Shown in pieces: positions 1-7,121 of a DNA stretch of 14,431 bases (the stretch's first letter is position 1; each line of letters starts with the position of its first letter). The translations under genes were made by a program, and so were the position numbers. Below the pieces are notes generated by a model. That model had not been told where the DNA came from. It was given only the letters and a program-made list of their open reading frames with translations, and ran no database searches. This DNA is from Undibacterium sp. GTDB taxonomy: Bacteria > Pseudomonadota > Gammaproteobacteria > Burkholderiales > Burkholderiaceae. The DNA is taken from positions 1-14,431 of the forward strand of contig JACMRF010000049.1 in assembly GCA_014376575.1 (NCBI GenBank), written 5' to 3'.

Positions 1-30
1 ACCCAGATCCGCTAAATAATCGGCACATCC

Positions 31-396
31 ATGCAGTTCACCATCAGCCAATGCTTTTACTTTGACGCAGCCCACACCTTGCAACGCGAGATCGAAGCCG
101 CAAGCAGCCGCCGCATCCACGGCCACACCTACCACGCCGAGGTCAGCGTAAGCGGCCCGCGCGACCCAGCTAACGGCATGGTGCTGGATCTGGGCTTTCT
201 ACGCCTGCGCCTGGAAGCCGTACGCGAACAGCTGGACCACCATCTGCTGGACGAAGTGCCCGACTTGGGCACCCCTACGCTGGAGAACCTATGCACCTTT
301 ATCGCAACACAGTTGACCGACGTGCGTCCCCCTGTGAGCCGTGTGCGGGTATGGCGCGACGCATTGGGCGATACGTGTGTTTTAGACATCCTCTAA
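31..396 (+). CDS. QueD/6-pyruvoyl-tetrahydropterin synthase-like protein lacking the catalytic Cys
   Basis: A 121-residue protein of the COG0720 fold, the usual length for bacterial QueD (6-carboxytetrahydropterin synthase, queuosine pathway, cytosolic). The three zinc histidines are visible: H15 in FDAAH and H30/H32 in IHGH. The LDHH segment (69-71) supplying the catalytic Asp-His pair and the PTLEN motif (82-86) are also present. Against E. coli QueD from memory, the nucleophilic Cys four residues before HGH is Ser (S26), and the pterin-anchoring Glu of the C-terminal VKET strand falls on W108-R109-D110, so no Glu is there. The ATG is the first in frame; there is no clear Shine-Dalgarno. 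Fold assignment is firm. Substrate is uncertain, and it may be a paralogue with another pterin reaction rather than true QueD. It is unrelated to the polysaccharide genes and probably belongs to the conserved chromosome left of the locus. Confidence 0.88.
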   Translation: MQFTISQCFYFDAAHTLQREIEAASSRRIHGHTYHAEVSVSGPRDPANGMVLDLGFLRLRLEAVREQLDHHLLDEVPDLGTPTLENLCTFIATQLTDVRPPVSRVRVWRDALGDTCVLDIL

Positions 397-397
397 A

Positions 398-426
398 TTG
401 TGTACGACTTGTAACCTAGGTATAAA
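398..426 (+). promoter_or_regulatory. Probable sigma-70 promoter of tRNA-Ser
   Basis: TTGTGT (398-403) and TATAAA (421-426) are separated by exactly 17 bases. The -10 box matches consensus at five of six positions and the -35 at four of six. Transcription would start near 433, about 18 bases before the tRNA. No other gene lies between, so this promoter most likely drives the tRNA. Confidence 0.6.
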
Positions 427-450
427 TACTGGGGTTAGAATTCAAATCAA

Positions 451-538
451 GGAAGCGTGGCAGAGTGGCCGATTGCACCGGTCTTGAAAACCGGCGATGG
501 GAAACTATCCGTGAGTTCGAATCTCACCGCTTCCGCCA
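451..538 (+). tRNA. tRNA-Ser (anticodon UGA), CCA encoded
   Basis: The acceptor stem GGAAGCG (451-457) pairs with CGCTTCC (528-534), followed by discriminator G535 and an encoded CCA (536-538). The anticodon stem CCGGT/ACCGG (478-482/490-494) closes a loop CTTGAAA with anticodon TGA at 485-487. The T arm is GTGAG-TTCGAAT-CTCAC (511-527). A long variable arm at 496-509 pairs GATGG with CTATC, the class II form expected of serine tRNAs. All arms fold without mismatch apart from one G-T pair in the variable arm. It decodes UCA and, by wobble, other UCN codons. Confidence 0.97.
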
Positions 539-785
539 AATTGAGAAACATCAATGGCGTGCAAAAAGGAACAAGGGCCACTTGGCACATCCTGCAGCAC
601 TACCGTCGGCACCAAGCATTACCAATCAGCGTGCCGTATGGGTCTCATTTACCTAAATATCAAAAAGCATCTAGGCGTAAGCTAAAACGCAGCAAACGCA
701 TTAGTTGTACACATTATCAAAATATCCCCATTTGAAAGAAATCGCATCGAAATGAGTTCATCGCTTCCAAAAAGACCAGATGCTG

Positions 786-796
786 CCCCCCCCCCC
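786..796. repeat. Homopolymeric C11 tract upstream of wzm
   Basis: Eleven consecutive C residues in non-coding DNA, 65 bases upstream of the wzm start and immediately before the hairpin at 799-836. Tracts of this length are prone to slipped-strand change and to sequencing or assembly error. No promoter boxes are clearly spaced by it, so a regulatory effect is only possible, not shown. Confidence 0.85.
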
Positions 797-798
797 TA

Positions 799-836
799 AA
801 GCCCCGTATGTTTGATAACCCACCGGGCTTTTTTCT
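799..836 (+). terminator. Terminator-like hairpin before wzm
   Basis: AAGCCC (799-804) pairs with GGGCTT (825-830) across a 20-base loop, followed by a T-rich run (TTTTTTC, then TTTT). The stem is short and the loop long, so its strength is doubtful. It could stop transcription from the tRNA promoter, be left over from a lost gene, or act as a leader attenuator for wzm, whose ATG lies about 25 bases further on. Confidence 0.5.
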
Positions 837-860
837 TTTGTTATCCAAGGTATTGCCCGT

Positions 861-1688
861 ATGAACCCGCATGCAGCACACCCCACCTCCTTGGTATCGT
901 TAGCCCGCAGCCTGTGGCGCAACCAGCAGCTTATTGTGCAAATGACCAAGGGCGAAGTTGTAGGCCGCTACAAAGGCTCGGCCATGGGCCTGGCCTGGTC
1001 GTTCTTCAACCCTGTGTTCATGCTGGTGGTGTACACCTTCGTTTTCTCCGAGATATTCAAATCGCGCTGGCCAGGGGGAGATGAAAGCAAAACACAATTT
1101 GCCTTGCTCCTCTTTGTCGGCATGATCGTACTTAATTTGTTTAGCGAGGTCCTTAACCGCGCCCCTGGACTGATTCTTTCCAACATCAATTACGTCAAGA
1201 AAGTCGTATTCCCGATTGAAATACTGCCAGTGGTTGCCATGGGTGCCACCTTGTTCCATAGCCTGATCAGTCTTGGCGTGCTGCTGGCCGCATTTGTAAT
1301 CTTTAACGGCTGCCTGCACTGGACAGTGGTTTTCATTCCCTTGGTGCTGCTGCCGATCGTTATCCTTTCCACGGGTCTTGCCTGGGTGCTGGCATCCCTG
1401 GGCGTATTTTTGCGCGACGTCGGACAAACCATCGTCATCATTACCACCGTGTTGATGTTCCTTTCCCCCGTGTTTTATCCAGTTACCGCCGTGCCGGAAA
1501 GTTTCCGGCCATTCATCATGGCTCAACCGCTCACCTTCATCATCGAGCAGGCGCGTGAAGTGCTGATCTGGGGGCATATGCCAAACTGGCTTGGCTTGGG
1601 CATTTACACCTTGGCAGCAACTGCCGTGGCCTGGGCAGGCTATGCCTGGTTTCAGAAAACCAGAAAGGGGTTTGCCGATGTCCTCTAA
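861..1688 (+). CDS. wzm: Wzm: permease of the ABC-2 O-polysaccharide exporter
   Basis: A 275-residue inner-membrane protein of the ABC-2 type (Wzm/KpsM/TagG family), the usual length. It forms the channel that moves undecaprenyl-diphosphate-linked polysaccharide to the periplasm with Wzt as ATPase. The amphipathic N-terminal segment with the conserved RYKGSAMGLAW motif (36-46) is present, followed by about six hydrophobic segments near 43-63, 79-97, 121-147, 154-181, 190-207 and 243-264. The FLSPVFYP motif (200-207) is typical of the family. AAGG at 847-850 precedes the ATG by 10 bases. Its end overlaps wzt by 11 bases, indicating translational coupling. Identification is firm; the polymer is not known, and a capsule or teichoic-type exporter is less likely given the form of Wzt. 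Confidence 0.95.
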   Translation: MNPHAAHPTSLVSLARSLWRNQQLIVQMTKGEVVGRYKGSAMGLAWSFFNPVFMLVVYTFVFSEIFKSRWPGGDESKTQFALLLFVGMIVLNLFSEVLNRAPGLILSNINYVKKVVFPIEILPVVAMGATLFHSLISLGVLLAAFVIFNGCLHWTVVFIPLVLLPIVILSTGLAWVLASLGVFLRDVGQTIVIITTVLMFLSPVFYPVTAVPESFRPFIMAQPLTFIIEQAREVLIWGHMPNWLGLGIYTLAATAVAWAGYAWFQKTRKGFADVL

Positions 1689-3105
1689 CAAAAACAATCT
1701 TTCCCCTCTACCTCCGGGAGAAGGGTTAGGGGTGAGGGCCGCTACGGACAATATAGCCATTCATGTCCAAAACCTCAGCAAGTGCTACCAGATCTACGAC
1801 ACCCCGCGCGACCGGCTCAAACAGTTCGTCATGCCTCGCATGCAAGGCCTGCTAGGGCAAACACCCAAACAATACTTTCGTGAATTCTGGGCCCTGAAAG
1901 ACGTTTCGTTTGAAATTAAAAAAGGCGAAACCGTCGGCATCATCGGGCGCAATGGCAGTGGTAAATCGACGCTGTTGCAAATGATCTGCGGCACGCTCAA
2001 TCCCACCAGTGGCAGCATTCAAACCAATGGCCGCATCGCGGCGCTGCTGGAGCTTGGCTCTGGCTTTAACCCCGACTTTAGTGGGCGCGAGAACGTGTAC
2101 ATGAACGCCTCTGTGCTGGGTTTGAGTAACGACGAAATCGACGCGCGCTTCAACGACATCGTTGCCTTCGCCGACATTGGCGACTTCATCGAGCAACCGG
2201 TCAAAACCTATTCAAGCGGCATGATGGTGCGGCTGGCTTTTGCCGTCATCGCACATGTGGATGCAGACATCTTGGTGGTGGATGAAGCGCTGGCGGTAGG
2301 AGACGCGTTCTTTACCCAAAAGTGCATGCGTTTTTTGCGAAACTTTATGAAAACAGGCACCGTGTTGTTTGTGAGTCATGACACAGGTAGCATTAAGAAT
2401 TTATGTAGCTACGCTGTTTGGCTTGAAAAGGGGCAGGCAATACAGGAAGGCTTGCCAAAGTACGTCTGTGAACTTTACCTTGAAGCGTTTTACGAAGCAC
2501 AGCAAGGTGCAAGCAGCACAACCAAACTTAGAGCATTCAAGACGCCCGACGATTCACTTTCAATTAAGGATCAACGGCTGGAGTTCATTAACAGCAGCAA
2601 TTTGCGTAATGATTTGCAAATATTCAAGTTCGACCCAGACGCAGCATCTTTTGGCAAAGGCGGCGCGAAAATTCACGATGTTCATCTGCTGGATGAAGAT
2701 GATCATCTGCTGACCTGGATTGTCGGTGGTGAAAAAGTAATGCTGAGGGTAATGGTCCATGCGACTGAATATCTCGACGCTCCTATCGTCGGTTTTTATG
2801 TCAAAGATCATTTGGGACAAACTTTATTTGGAGACAACACATTCCTATCCTACAAGGAGAAGTTTATTCATTGCCAAGCCGGATGTGAACTCCAAGCCGA
2901 CTTTGTTTTTTATATGCCGTTGCTGCCCTCTGGCGAATACAGCATCACGATTGCCGTCGCCAACGGTACCCAAGAAATACACGAACAGCATCACTGGATA
3001 CATGATGCTGTATTGTTTAAATCAGAATCGAGCAGTGTTGCATCCGGTCTGATTGGCATTCCAATGTTAGAGGTAAATCTTCAAACCTTAGAAGCAATGA
3101 GATGA
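1678..3105 (+). CDS. wzt: Wzt: ATPase of the O-polysaccharide exporter, with C-terminal substrate-recognition domain
   Basis: Start chosen at ATG 1678 (475 residues), inside the end of wzm and preceded by AGAAAGGGG at good spacing; an upstream in-frame ATG at 1591 lies deep in wzm. The nucleotide-binding domain shows Walker A GRNGSGKST (90-98), the family segment LLELGSGFNPDFSGREN (123-139), signature YSSGM (178-182), Walker B DILVVDEA (197-204) and switch His in SHD (233-235). Residues about 325-470 are beta-rich and match the position and size of the Wzt C-terminal beta-sandwich, which in E. coli O9a binds the modified chain end. Residues about 8-22 (LSPLPPGEGLGVRAA) are encoded by a dispersed repeat and are extra to the domain. 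GC falls after the switch His, suggesting exchange of the C-terminal domain. It overlaps the next gene by ATGA. Confidence 0.95.
   Translation: MSSNKNNLSPLPPGEGLGVRAATDNIAIHVQNLSKCYQIYDTPRDRLKQFVMPRMQGLLGQTPKQYFREFWALKDVSFEIKKGETVGIIGRNGSGKSTLLQMICGTLNPTSGSIQTNGRIAALLELGSGFNPDFSGRENVYMNASVLGLSNDEIDARFNDIVAFADIGDFIEQPVKTYSSGMMVRLAFAVIAHVDADILVVDEALAVGDAFFTQKCMRFLRNFMKTGTVLFVSHDTGSIKNLCSYAVWLEKGQAIQEGLPKYVCELYLEAFYEAQQGASSTTKLRAFKTPDDSLSIKDQRLEFINSSNLRNDLQIFKFDPDAASFGKGGAKIHDVHLLDEDDHLLTWIVGGEKVMLRVMVHATEYLDAPIVGFYVKDHLGQTLFGDNTFLSYKEKFIHCQAGCELQADFVFYMPLLPSGEYSITIAVANGTQEIHEQHHWIHDAVLFKSESSSVASGLIGIPMLEVNLQTLEAMR
1703..1738. repeat. Dispersed palindromic repeat inside the 5' end of wzt
   Basis: The stretch contains CCCCTCTACCTCCGGGAG followed by AAGGGTTAGGGGTGAGGG, with an inner palindrome CTCC-G-GGAG (1712-1720) and imperfect pairing outside it. 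I recognise this form as a repeat common between genes in many proteobacteria; translated it gives peptides such as PLPPGEG on one strand and TPNPSPGGRGE on the other, both present here. Here it lies in frame within a coding sequence. Recognition is from memory; no second copy is in the window. Confidence 0.7.
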
Positions 3106-5444
3106 TAAAAAATAATTTAATTAAAGCTGCGTCGTTTACTCCAAGTAGCCTCCATGCTCCGAATGCATGGGTCGGGCATATGCCATTTTCATGCTGGATA
3201 ATTCAAGAGATAGCACCAAAAATATTCGTTGAACTTGGTACACATACGGGGAATTCCTACTTCTCATTTTGCCAAGCAGTAGTCGAAGCAAACCTTTCGA
3301 CAAAATGTTATGCAGTTGATACATGGCAGGGTGACGAACATGCCGGTCAATATAATGACGATATATTCACTGAAGTTAATGCAAATAATCACGAAAAATA
3401 TGCCGGATTTTCTCGACTGTTGCGGATGACTTTTGATGATGCCGCGAGCTATTTTGAAGACGAATCCGTAGAACTATTGCACATTGACGGGTTACACACC
3501 TACGAAGCGGTTCGTCATGATTTTGAAACTTGGCTGCCAAAATTGGCACCGGGTGCTGTCGTTATGTTTCACGATACTAATGTCCACGAACGAAATTTTG
3601 GAGTTTGGAAACTCTGGGAAGAGCTGCAAGTACGTTATCCGAGTAATCTAGAGTTTTTACATTCACACGGGCTTGGTGTTTTGAAACTAAACAATGCAAC
3701 GGATGAAAAGAAGCTTGAATGGCTTCAGCCCAACGTACAAGAAAAGAAAATATTGATAGATTACTTTGCTGCGCTGGGTTCGCGGCAATTGGATCGCTTT
3801 GAGTTGAGCGAATTAAAGCTGCATGCTGCTAACGCTGTAGCCGAACGTGAGTCAATGCTCAAAGATAAAGATGTCGCGTGGACAGTACGCTTGAATCAGT
3901 GCTCACAAGACTACCAATTAGAGATTGCCCGTATTGCTGCTGAACGTGATTTAATGCTAAGGGATAAAGATTTAGCGTGGAGAGAACGTCTGGACCAGTG
4001 CTCACAAGACTACCAACTGGAGATTGCCCGTATCTCTGCTGAACGTGATTTAATGTTGATCGAAAAGCATGGATGTATCTATGATTTATCAGACAATCCG
4101 GCCACCAAGGTAAGCGTTGTAACTGTCAATTTCAATGGCAAGAAGTTTCTCAAAGAATTGCTTGATAGCCTTTCAAGGCAAACTTTACAACCTGAAGAAA
4201 TTATTGTTGTAGATAATTGCTCTAGTGATGGGTCAGTCGAATATCTAAAAGAATATTTTCCATACGTAAAAATTGTTCAAGGTGAACGAAATCTTGGCTT
4301 TGCGGGTGGAAATAATATTGGCGTTTTGTCTGCCAAATATCCGCTTATCGCTTTGATTAATAATGATACTGTGGTCGAATCGACTTGGCTTTCTCATTTA
4401 GTTGGAACATGGATTAATCGCACAGTCAATGGTGAAAAAATTGGAGCAGTATCTCCAAAAATAAGATTTTTCAATAAATTTCTGTCATTTAAATTTAGCT
4501 CTGAGCTGTTCACGCCGGGTGGCACTGATGAACGCTCTTTAGGCGTAGCATTTGATTTTTCGAAGACGGGGGTTGTGGGTGTTGCTTATGTAAAACCAAT
4601 AGCCGTCTTAGGCTTCCATAATGAAGAGCAGTGGCCGGAGGAAAGAAACGTGCGCTGGACATCCGGGCCTGCCGTCCTGATGCTTCCGATAGAAGAGATT
4701 ATTTCAGGTTCTGTTTCGATACTCCGCGTTGTAGTGACAACTGGTGGGAAGCCCAGTGGTACGGAACTGCGAGTAGAGTGTGAAGGCCTCGATCTAGGCT
4801 CGTACCATGTCACTGATGTGTTTACCGAGCTTAAGATTGAAATTCCGACAAGCCTGCTGGATTCCGCAAATTGGGTAATCAATAACGCGGGCAGTCGACT
4901 CGACAAATACGGCAACGCCGCAGATATCGGCATCAATCAGCCAGATCATGGGCAATTTGATGCTTTGTCAGACCTTGATGCCTTCTGTGGGTGCAGCGTT
5001 CTGATTCCTCGCAATCTCTTCCTCAACTTGGGCGGGTTTGACGAGAGATTTTTCATGTACTACGAGGATGTCGATCTTTCATGGCGTATGCGTAGAAAGG
5101 GGCTACTCATTGTCTTTGAGCCGCGCTCAGTTGTTCGCCACATTCATGCAGGAAGTAGCGGTGAGTGGTCACCGAGTTTTCGCTACCACGTGACTCGAAA
5201 CTATCGATTAAATGGTTTCAAAAATGCACGGGTCCCACAGATGCTCGTTTTAACAATGCGGCTCTTGCTTGCATTGGGGCGTTCTTTGCGCGTCGGCGGT
5301 CTTGGTATGTGGCGAAAGCGATCAACCAAAAAGTTACAAACTATGTCTGCGGTGGAGATTGAGTTCAGGGCTCTTGCAGATGCTTTTGTGTTGGCGCCTG
5401 GGATATTGACCCGGCGGATGCTAGCGCTTTGGAAGAAAAGGTAA
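3102..5444 (+). CDS. Methyltransferase / coiled-coil repeat / GT2 glycosyltransferase fusion
   Basis: A 780-residue cytosolic three-part protein. Residues 1-200 are a SAM-dependent class I methyltransferase of the Methyltransf_24 type, with motif I VELGTHTGNS (43-52), D73 at the second strand and HIDGLHTYEAVRHDF (127-141) before GAVVMFHDT. Residues about 230-322 are charged, helical and repeat every 33 residues (246-278, 279-311, partial 312-322), suggesting a coiled coil. Residues 336-780 are a family 2 GT-A domain with VSVVTVNFNG (337-346), VVDNCSSDGS (369-378), NND (420-422) as the DxD equivalent, and GGFDERFFMYYEDVDLSWRMRR (644-665). A beta-rich module at about 467-615 is inserted within the GT domain and is richer in GC than its flanks. 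The start overlaps the wzt stop (ATGA), indicating coupled expression. The order suggests methyl capping plus sugar transfer at the chain end; acceptor and sugar are unknown. Confidence 0.88.
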   Translation: MIKNNLIKAASFTPSSLHAPNAWVGHMPFSCWIIQEIAPKIFVELGTHTGNSYFSFCQAVVEANLSTKCYAVDTWQGDEHAGQYNDDIFTEVNANNHEKYAGFSRLLRMTFDDAASYFEDESVELLHIDGLHTYEAVRHDFETWLPKLAPGAVVMFHDTNVHERNFGVWKLWEELQVRYPSNLEFLHSHGLGVLKLNNATDEKKLEWLQPNVQEKKILIDYFAALGSRQLDRFELSELKLHAANAVAERESMLKDKDVAWTVRLNQCSQDYQLEIARIAAERDLMLRDKDLAWRERLDQCSQDYQLEIARISAERDLMLIEKHGCIYDLSDNPATKVSVVTVNFNGKKFLKELLDSLSRQTLQPEEIIVVDNCSSDGSVEYLKEYFPYVKIVQGERNLGFAGGNNIGVLSAKYPLIALINNDTVVESTWLSHLVGTWINRTVNGEKIGAVSPKIRFFNKFLSFKFSSELFTPGGTDERSLGVAFDFSKTGVVGVAYVKPIAVLGFHNEEQWPEERNVRWTSGPAVLMLPIEEIISGSVSILRVVVTTGGKPSGTELRVECEGLDLGSYHVTDVFTELKIEIPTSLLDSANWVINNAGSRLDKYGNAADIGINQPDHGQFDALSDLDAFCGCSVLIPRNLFLNLGGFDERFFMYYEDVDLSWRMRRKGLLIVFEPRSVVRHIHAGSSGEWSPSFRYHVTRNYRLNGFKNARVPQMLVLTMRLLLALGRSLRVGGLGMWRKRSTKKLQTMSAVEIEFRALADAFVLAPGILTRRMLALWKKR
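3837..4067 (+). repeat. 99-bp in-frame tandem repeat (2.3 copies) coding for a helical 33-residue unit
   Basis: Copies at 3837-3935 and 3936-4034, with a partial copy at 4035-4067. The block around GCTCACAAGACTACCAA recurs exactly 99 bases apart (3901 and 4000). Each unit reads roughly AERDLMLRDKD, LAWRERLDQCS, QDYQLEIARI. Period 33 equals three 11-residue blocks, a coiled-coil-friendly spacing. Few substitutions separate copies 1 and 2, so duplication appears fairly recent and copy number could change without a frameshift. Confidence 0.9.
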
Positions 5445-5449
5445 AAATA

Positions 5450-7000
5450 ATGAAAATCGGCATTTACAACAGATACTGGAATACATGCGGAGGGGGAGAA
5501 AACTACACCGGGTCTGTGGCAGAAGTCTTGTCGGAGGATCATGAAGTAGAACTCATTTCTATTGAACCCGTTGATTGGGCTCGCATAGAGTCACGTCTGC
5601 GCCTCGATTTATCGCGATGCTCAACTAAACAATGGCCGAACGAACCGTGTTCCAGTCTATCCCCTTTGTCGGCTCATTACGATCTCTTCATCAATAGCAC
5701 CTACTCATCATCAATAATGCCGCACTCGCCCCAGTCTGCGTTGATATGCTATTTCCCCCACAGGATTGATAGCCTCGCAATAATTCGTTCACGAGTGCTT
5801 CATCGAATCAAGGAGTTTCTGGAACGAAGTAAGGGTGGTGTTTTAAAATTCAATTGCACGCAAGGGGTGGTTATTACGCCCGTCGTTGGAGTTTTCCAAG
5901 TAGAGCCAGATGGGCGATCATGGCTGGGTACAAATGCCGTCTTGACGGTGGCGGGTCTGTCATCTCACTTACTTCGGATTCCGTTGTGGCCTACTGCGCA
6001 CAACGGAATTAAAAGCGTCAAGGTGAGTGGCAGAGAATTGCCATGGCGAATCGACGGCACAAGCTTGTGCATCGAATGCAAGTCGACACCGGCTGAGGTA
6101 ATCACACTCTCCATTGTGAGCGGGCCCATGGTACCGTTAGATTCCGGGATTTCAACCGATTCTCGACAACTTGGCGCCTGTATTGATACGCGAAGAATTT
6201 CATGGGTTGATAACCAAATGGAATCTTTTCGTCAGAGTAAAAAAAATAATCCACTGGCATCGCTATCTAAATACGACAGGATTATTTCAATTTCGAAGTT
6301 CACATCGGAATGGATTGGTAGACGGTGGAATCTGCCATCAATCGAGTTGCAACCGCCGATTGATACGAATGTGTTTAGTGCAGACAGATCTACCTCAAAA
6401 GAGAAAATAATTCTCTCGGTGGGACGTTTCTTTGCTGCTGGGCACAATAAGAAACACCATGAAATTGCATCAGCCTTTATAAGGATGCGTCGAGAGGGAT
6501 ATATTTCAGGAGAATGGCGTCTGGTATTGGTAGGCGCCAGGCACCTTGAGCATCAGAAACATATTGAGTATTTCGATAAATTACAGGCGCTATGCGCAGG
6601 GCAACCGATCGATATCAAGCCAGACCTTCCTTTTACGGAACTTCTTACTTACTATCGTCGTGCATCGATTTACTGGCATGCAGCGGGGTGGGGCGAGCAA
6701 GTCGAACAATATCCTGAACGCTTCGAGCACTTTGGAATGACGACTTGCGAAGCCATGGCTTGTGGTTGCGTGCCAGTTGTGTTTGATGCGGCGGGCCAGA
6801 AGGAAATCGTGAATTCAACAGAGATCGGGTTTCGATTCTCTAGCTACGAGATGCTTGCACAGCAAATGAAGTTCTTGACCAATGCCGATCCAAAAGTTTT
6901 ATCCGAAATCGGTATAAAGGCCCAAGTATCAATCACAAGATTCTCTAGCTCATCTTTCAAGCAAAAAGTAAGGGAAACATTTCAGGGTCTCGCATATTAA
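5450..7000 (+). CDS. GT4-type (GT-B) glycosyltransferase with an inserted beta-rich module
   Basis: Start chosen at ATG 5450 (516 residues), with AAAAGG at 5436-5441 in front; a TTG seven codons earlier is less likely. The N-terminal Rossmann half begins MKIGIYNRYWNTCGGGENY with a glycine-rich donor loop. The C-terminal half has ILSVGRFF (321-328) and the GT4 E-x7-E pair E426/E434 in EHFGMTTCEAMACGCVPVV, which binds the nucleotide-sugar. Residues about 140-250 are not typical of GT4: they are beta-rich, with GVFQVEPDGRSW (147-158) and PLDSGISTDSRQLG (229-242), and resemble accessory modules of other polysaccharide glycosyltransferases. The gene follows the fusion gene after 5 bases. Expected to be a cytosolic transferase acting on lipid-linked glycan; sugar unknown. 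Confidence 0.88.
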   Translation: MKIGIYNRYWNTCGGGENYTGSVAEVLSEDHEVELISIEPVDWARIESRLRLDLSRCSTKQWPNEPCSSLSPLSAHYDLFINSTYSSSIMPHSPQSALICYFPHRIDSLAIIRSRVLHRIKEFLERSKGGVLKFNCTQGVVITPVVGVFQVEPDGRSWLGTNAVLTVAGLSSHLLRIPLWPTAHNGIKSVKVSGRELPWRIDGTSLCIECKSTPAEVITLSIVSGPMVPLDSGISTDSRQLGACIDTRRISWVDNQMESFRQSKKNNPLASLSKYDRIISISKFTSEWIGRRWNLPSIELQPPIDTNVFSADRSTSKEKIILSVGRFFAAGHNKKHHEIASAFIRMRREGYISGEWRLVLVGARHLEHQKHIEYFDKLQALCAGQPIDIKPDLPFTELLTYYRRASIYWHAAGWGEQVEQYPERFEHFGMTTCEAMACGCVPVVFDAAGQKEIVNSTEIGFRFSSYEMLAQQMKFLTNADPKVLSEIGIKAQVSITRFSSSSFKQKVRETFQGLAY

Positions 7001-7121
7001 TGGAAATAATTAAAATTGCACAGAATAAACAATACTTTTAAATATTCTAACCAATTGGCATCATTTATTATACGAATTTAAAACAACTGAAATTTCACAC
7101 CAACACTCAGACATTTGTTGA

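Larger units (their letters stand above)
539..860. other. Gene-free stretch between tRNA-Ser and wzm
   Basis: No convincing gene is seen here. Open frames continuing out of the tRNA give basic, low-complexity peptides without a start signal or recognisable motif and are taken as chance. The only structured elements are the C run (786-796) and the terminator-like hairpin (799-836). I found no JUMPstart/ops element (GGCGGTAG), no integrase remnant and no second copy of the tRNA 3' end. No good -35/-10 pair for wzm is visible; TTGAAA at 732-737 lacks a matching -10 box. Confidence 0.6.

Noticed and set aside
457..735. Open frames starting inside tRNA-Ser and running into the following DNA
   Set aside because: They translate the tRNA itself, have no ribosome site, and give basic peptides with no recognisable motif.
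900..1760. 286-codon open frame on the minus strand opposite wzm
   Set aside because: It mirrors the codon pattern of wzm, is rich in His/Gln/Gly and lacks any fold signal; only its TPNPSPGGRGE start is meaningful, as the reverse reading of the repeat.
7016..7048. Possible promoter in the gap after the GT4 gene (TTGCAC, TATTCT)
   Set aside because: Spacing is 21 bases and the -35 match is poor.
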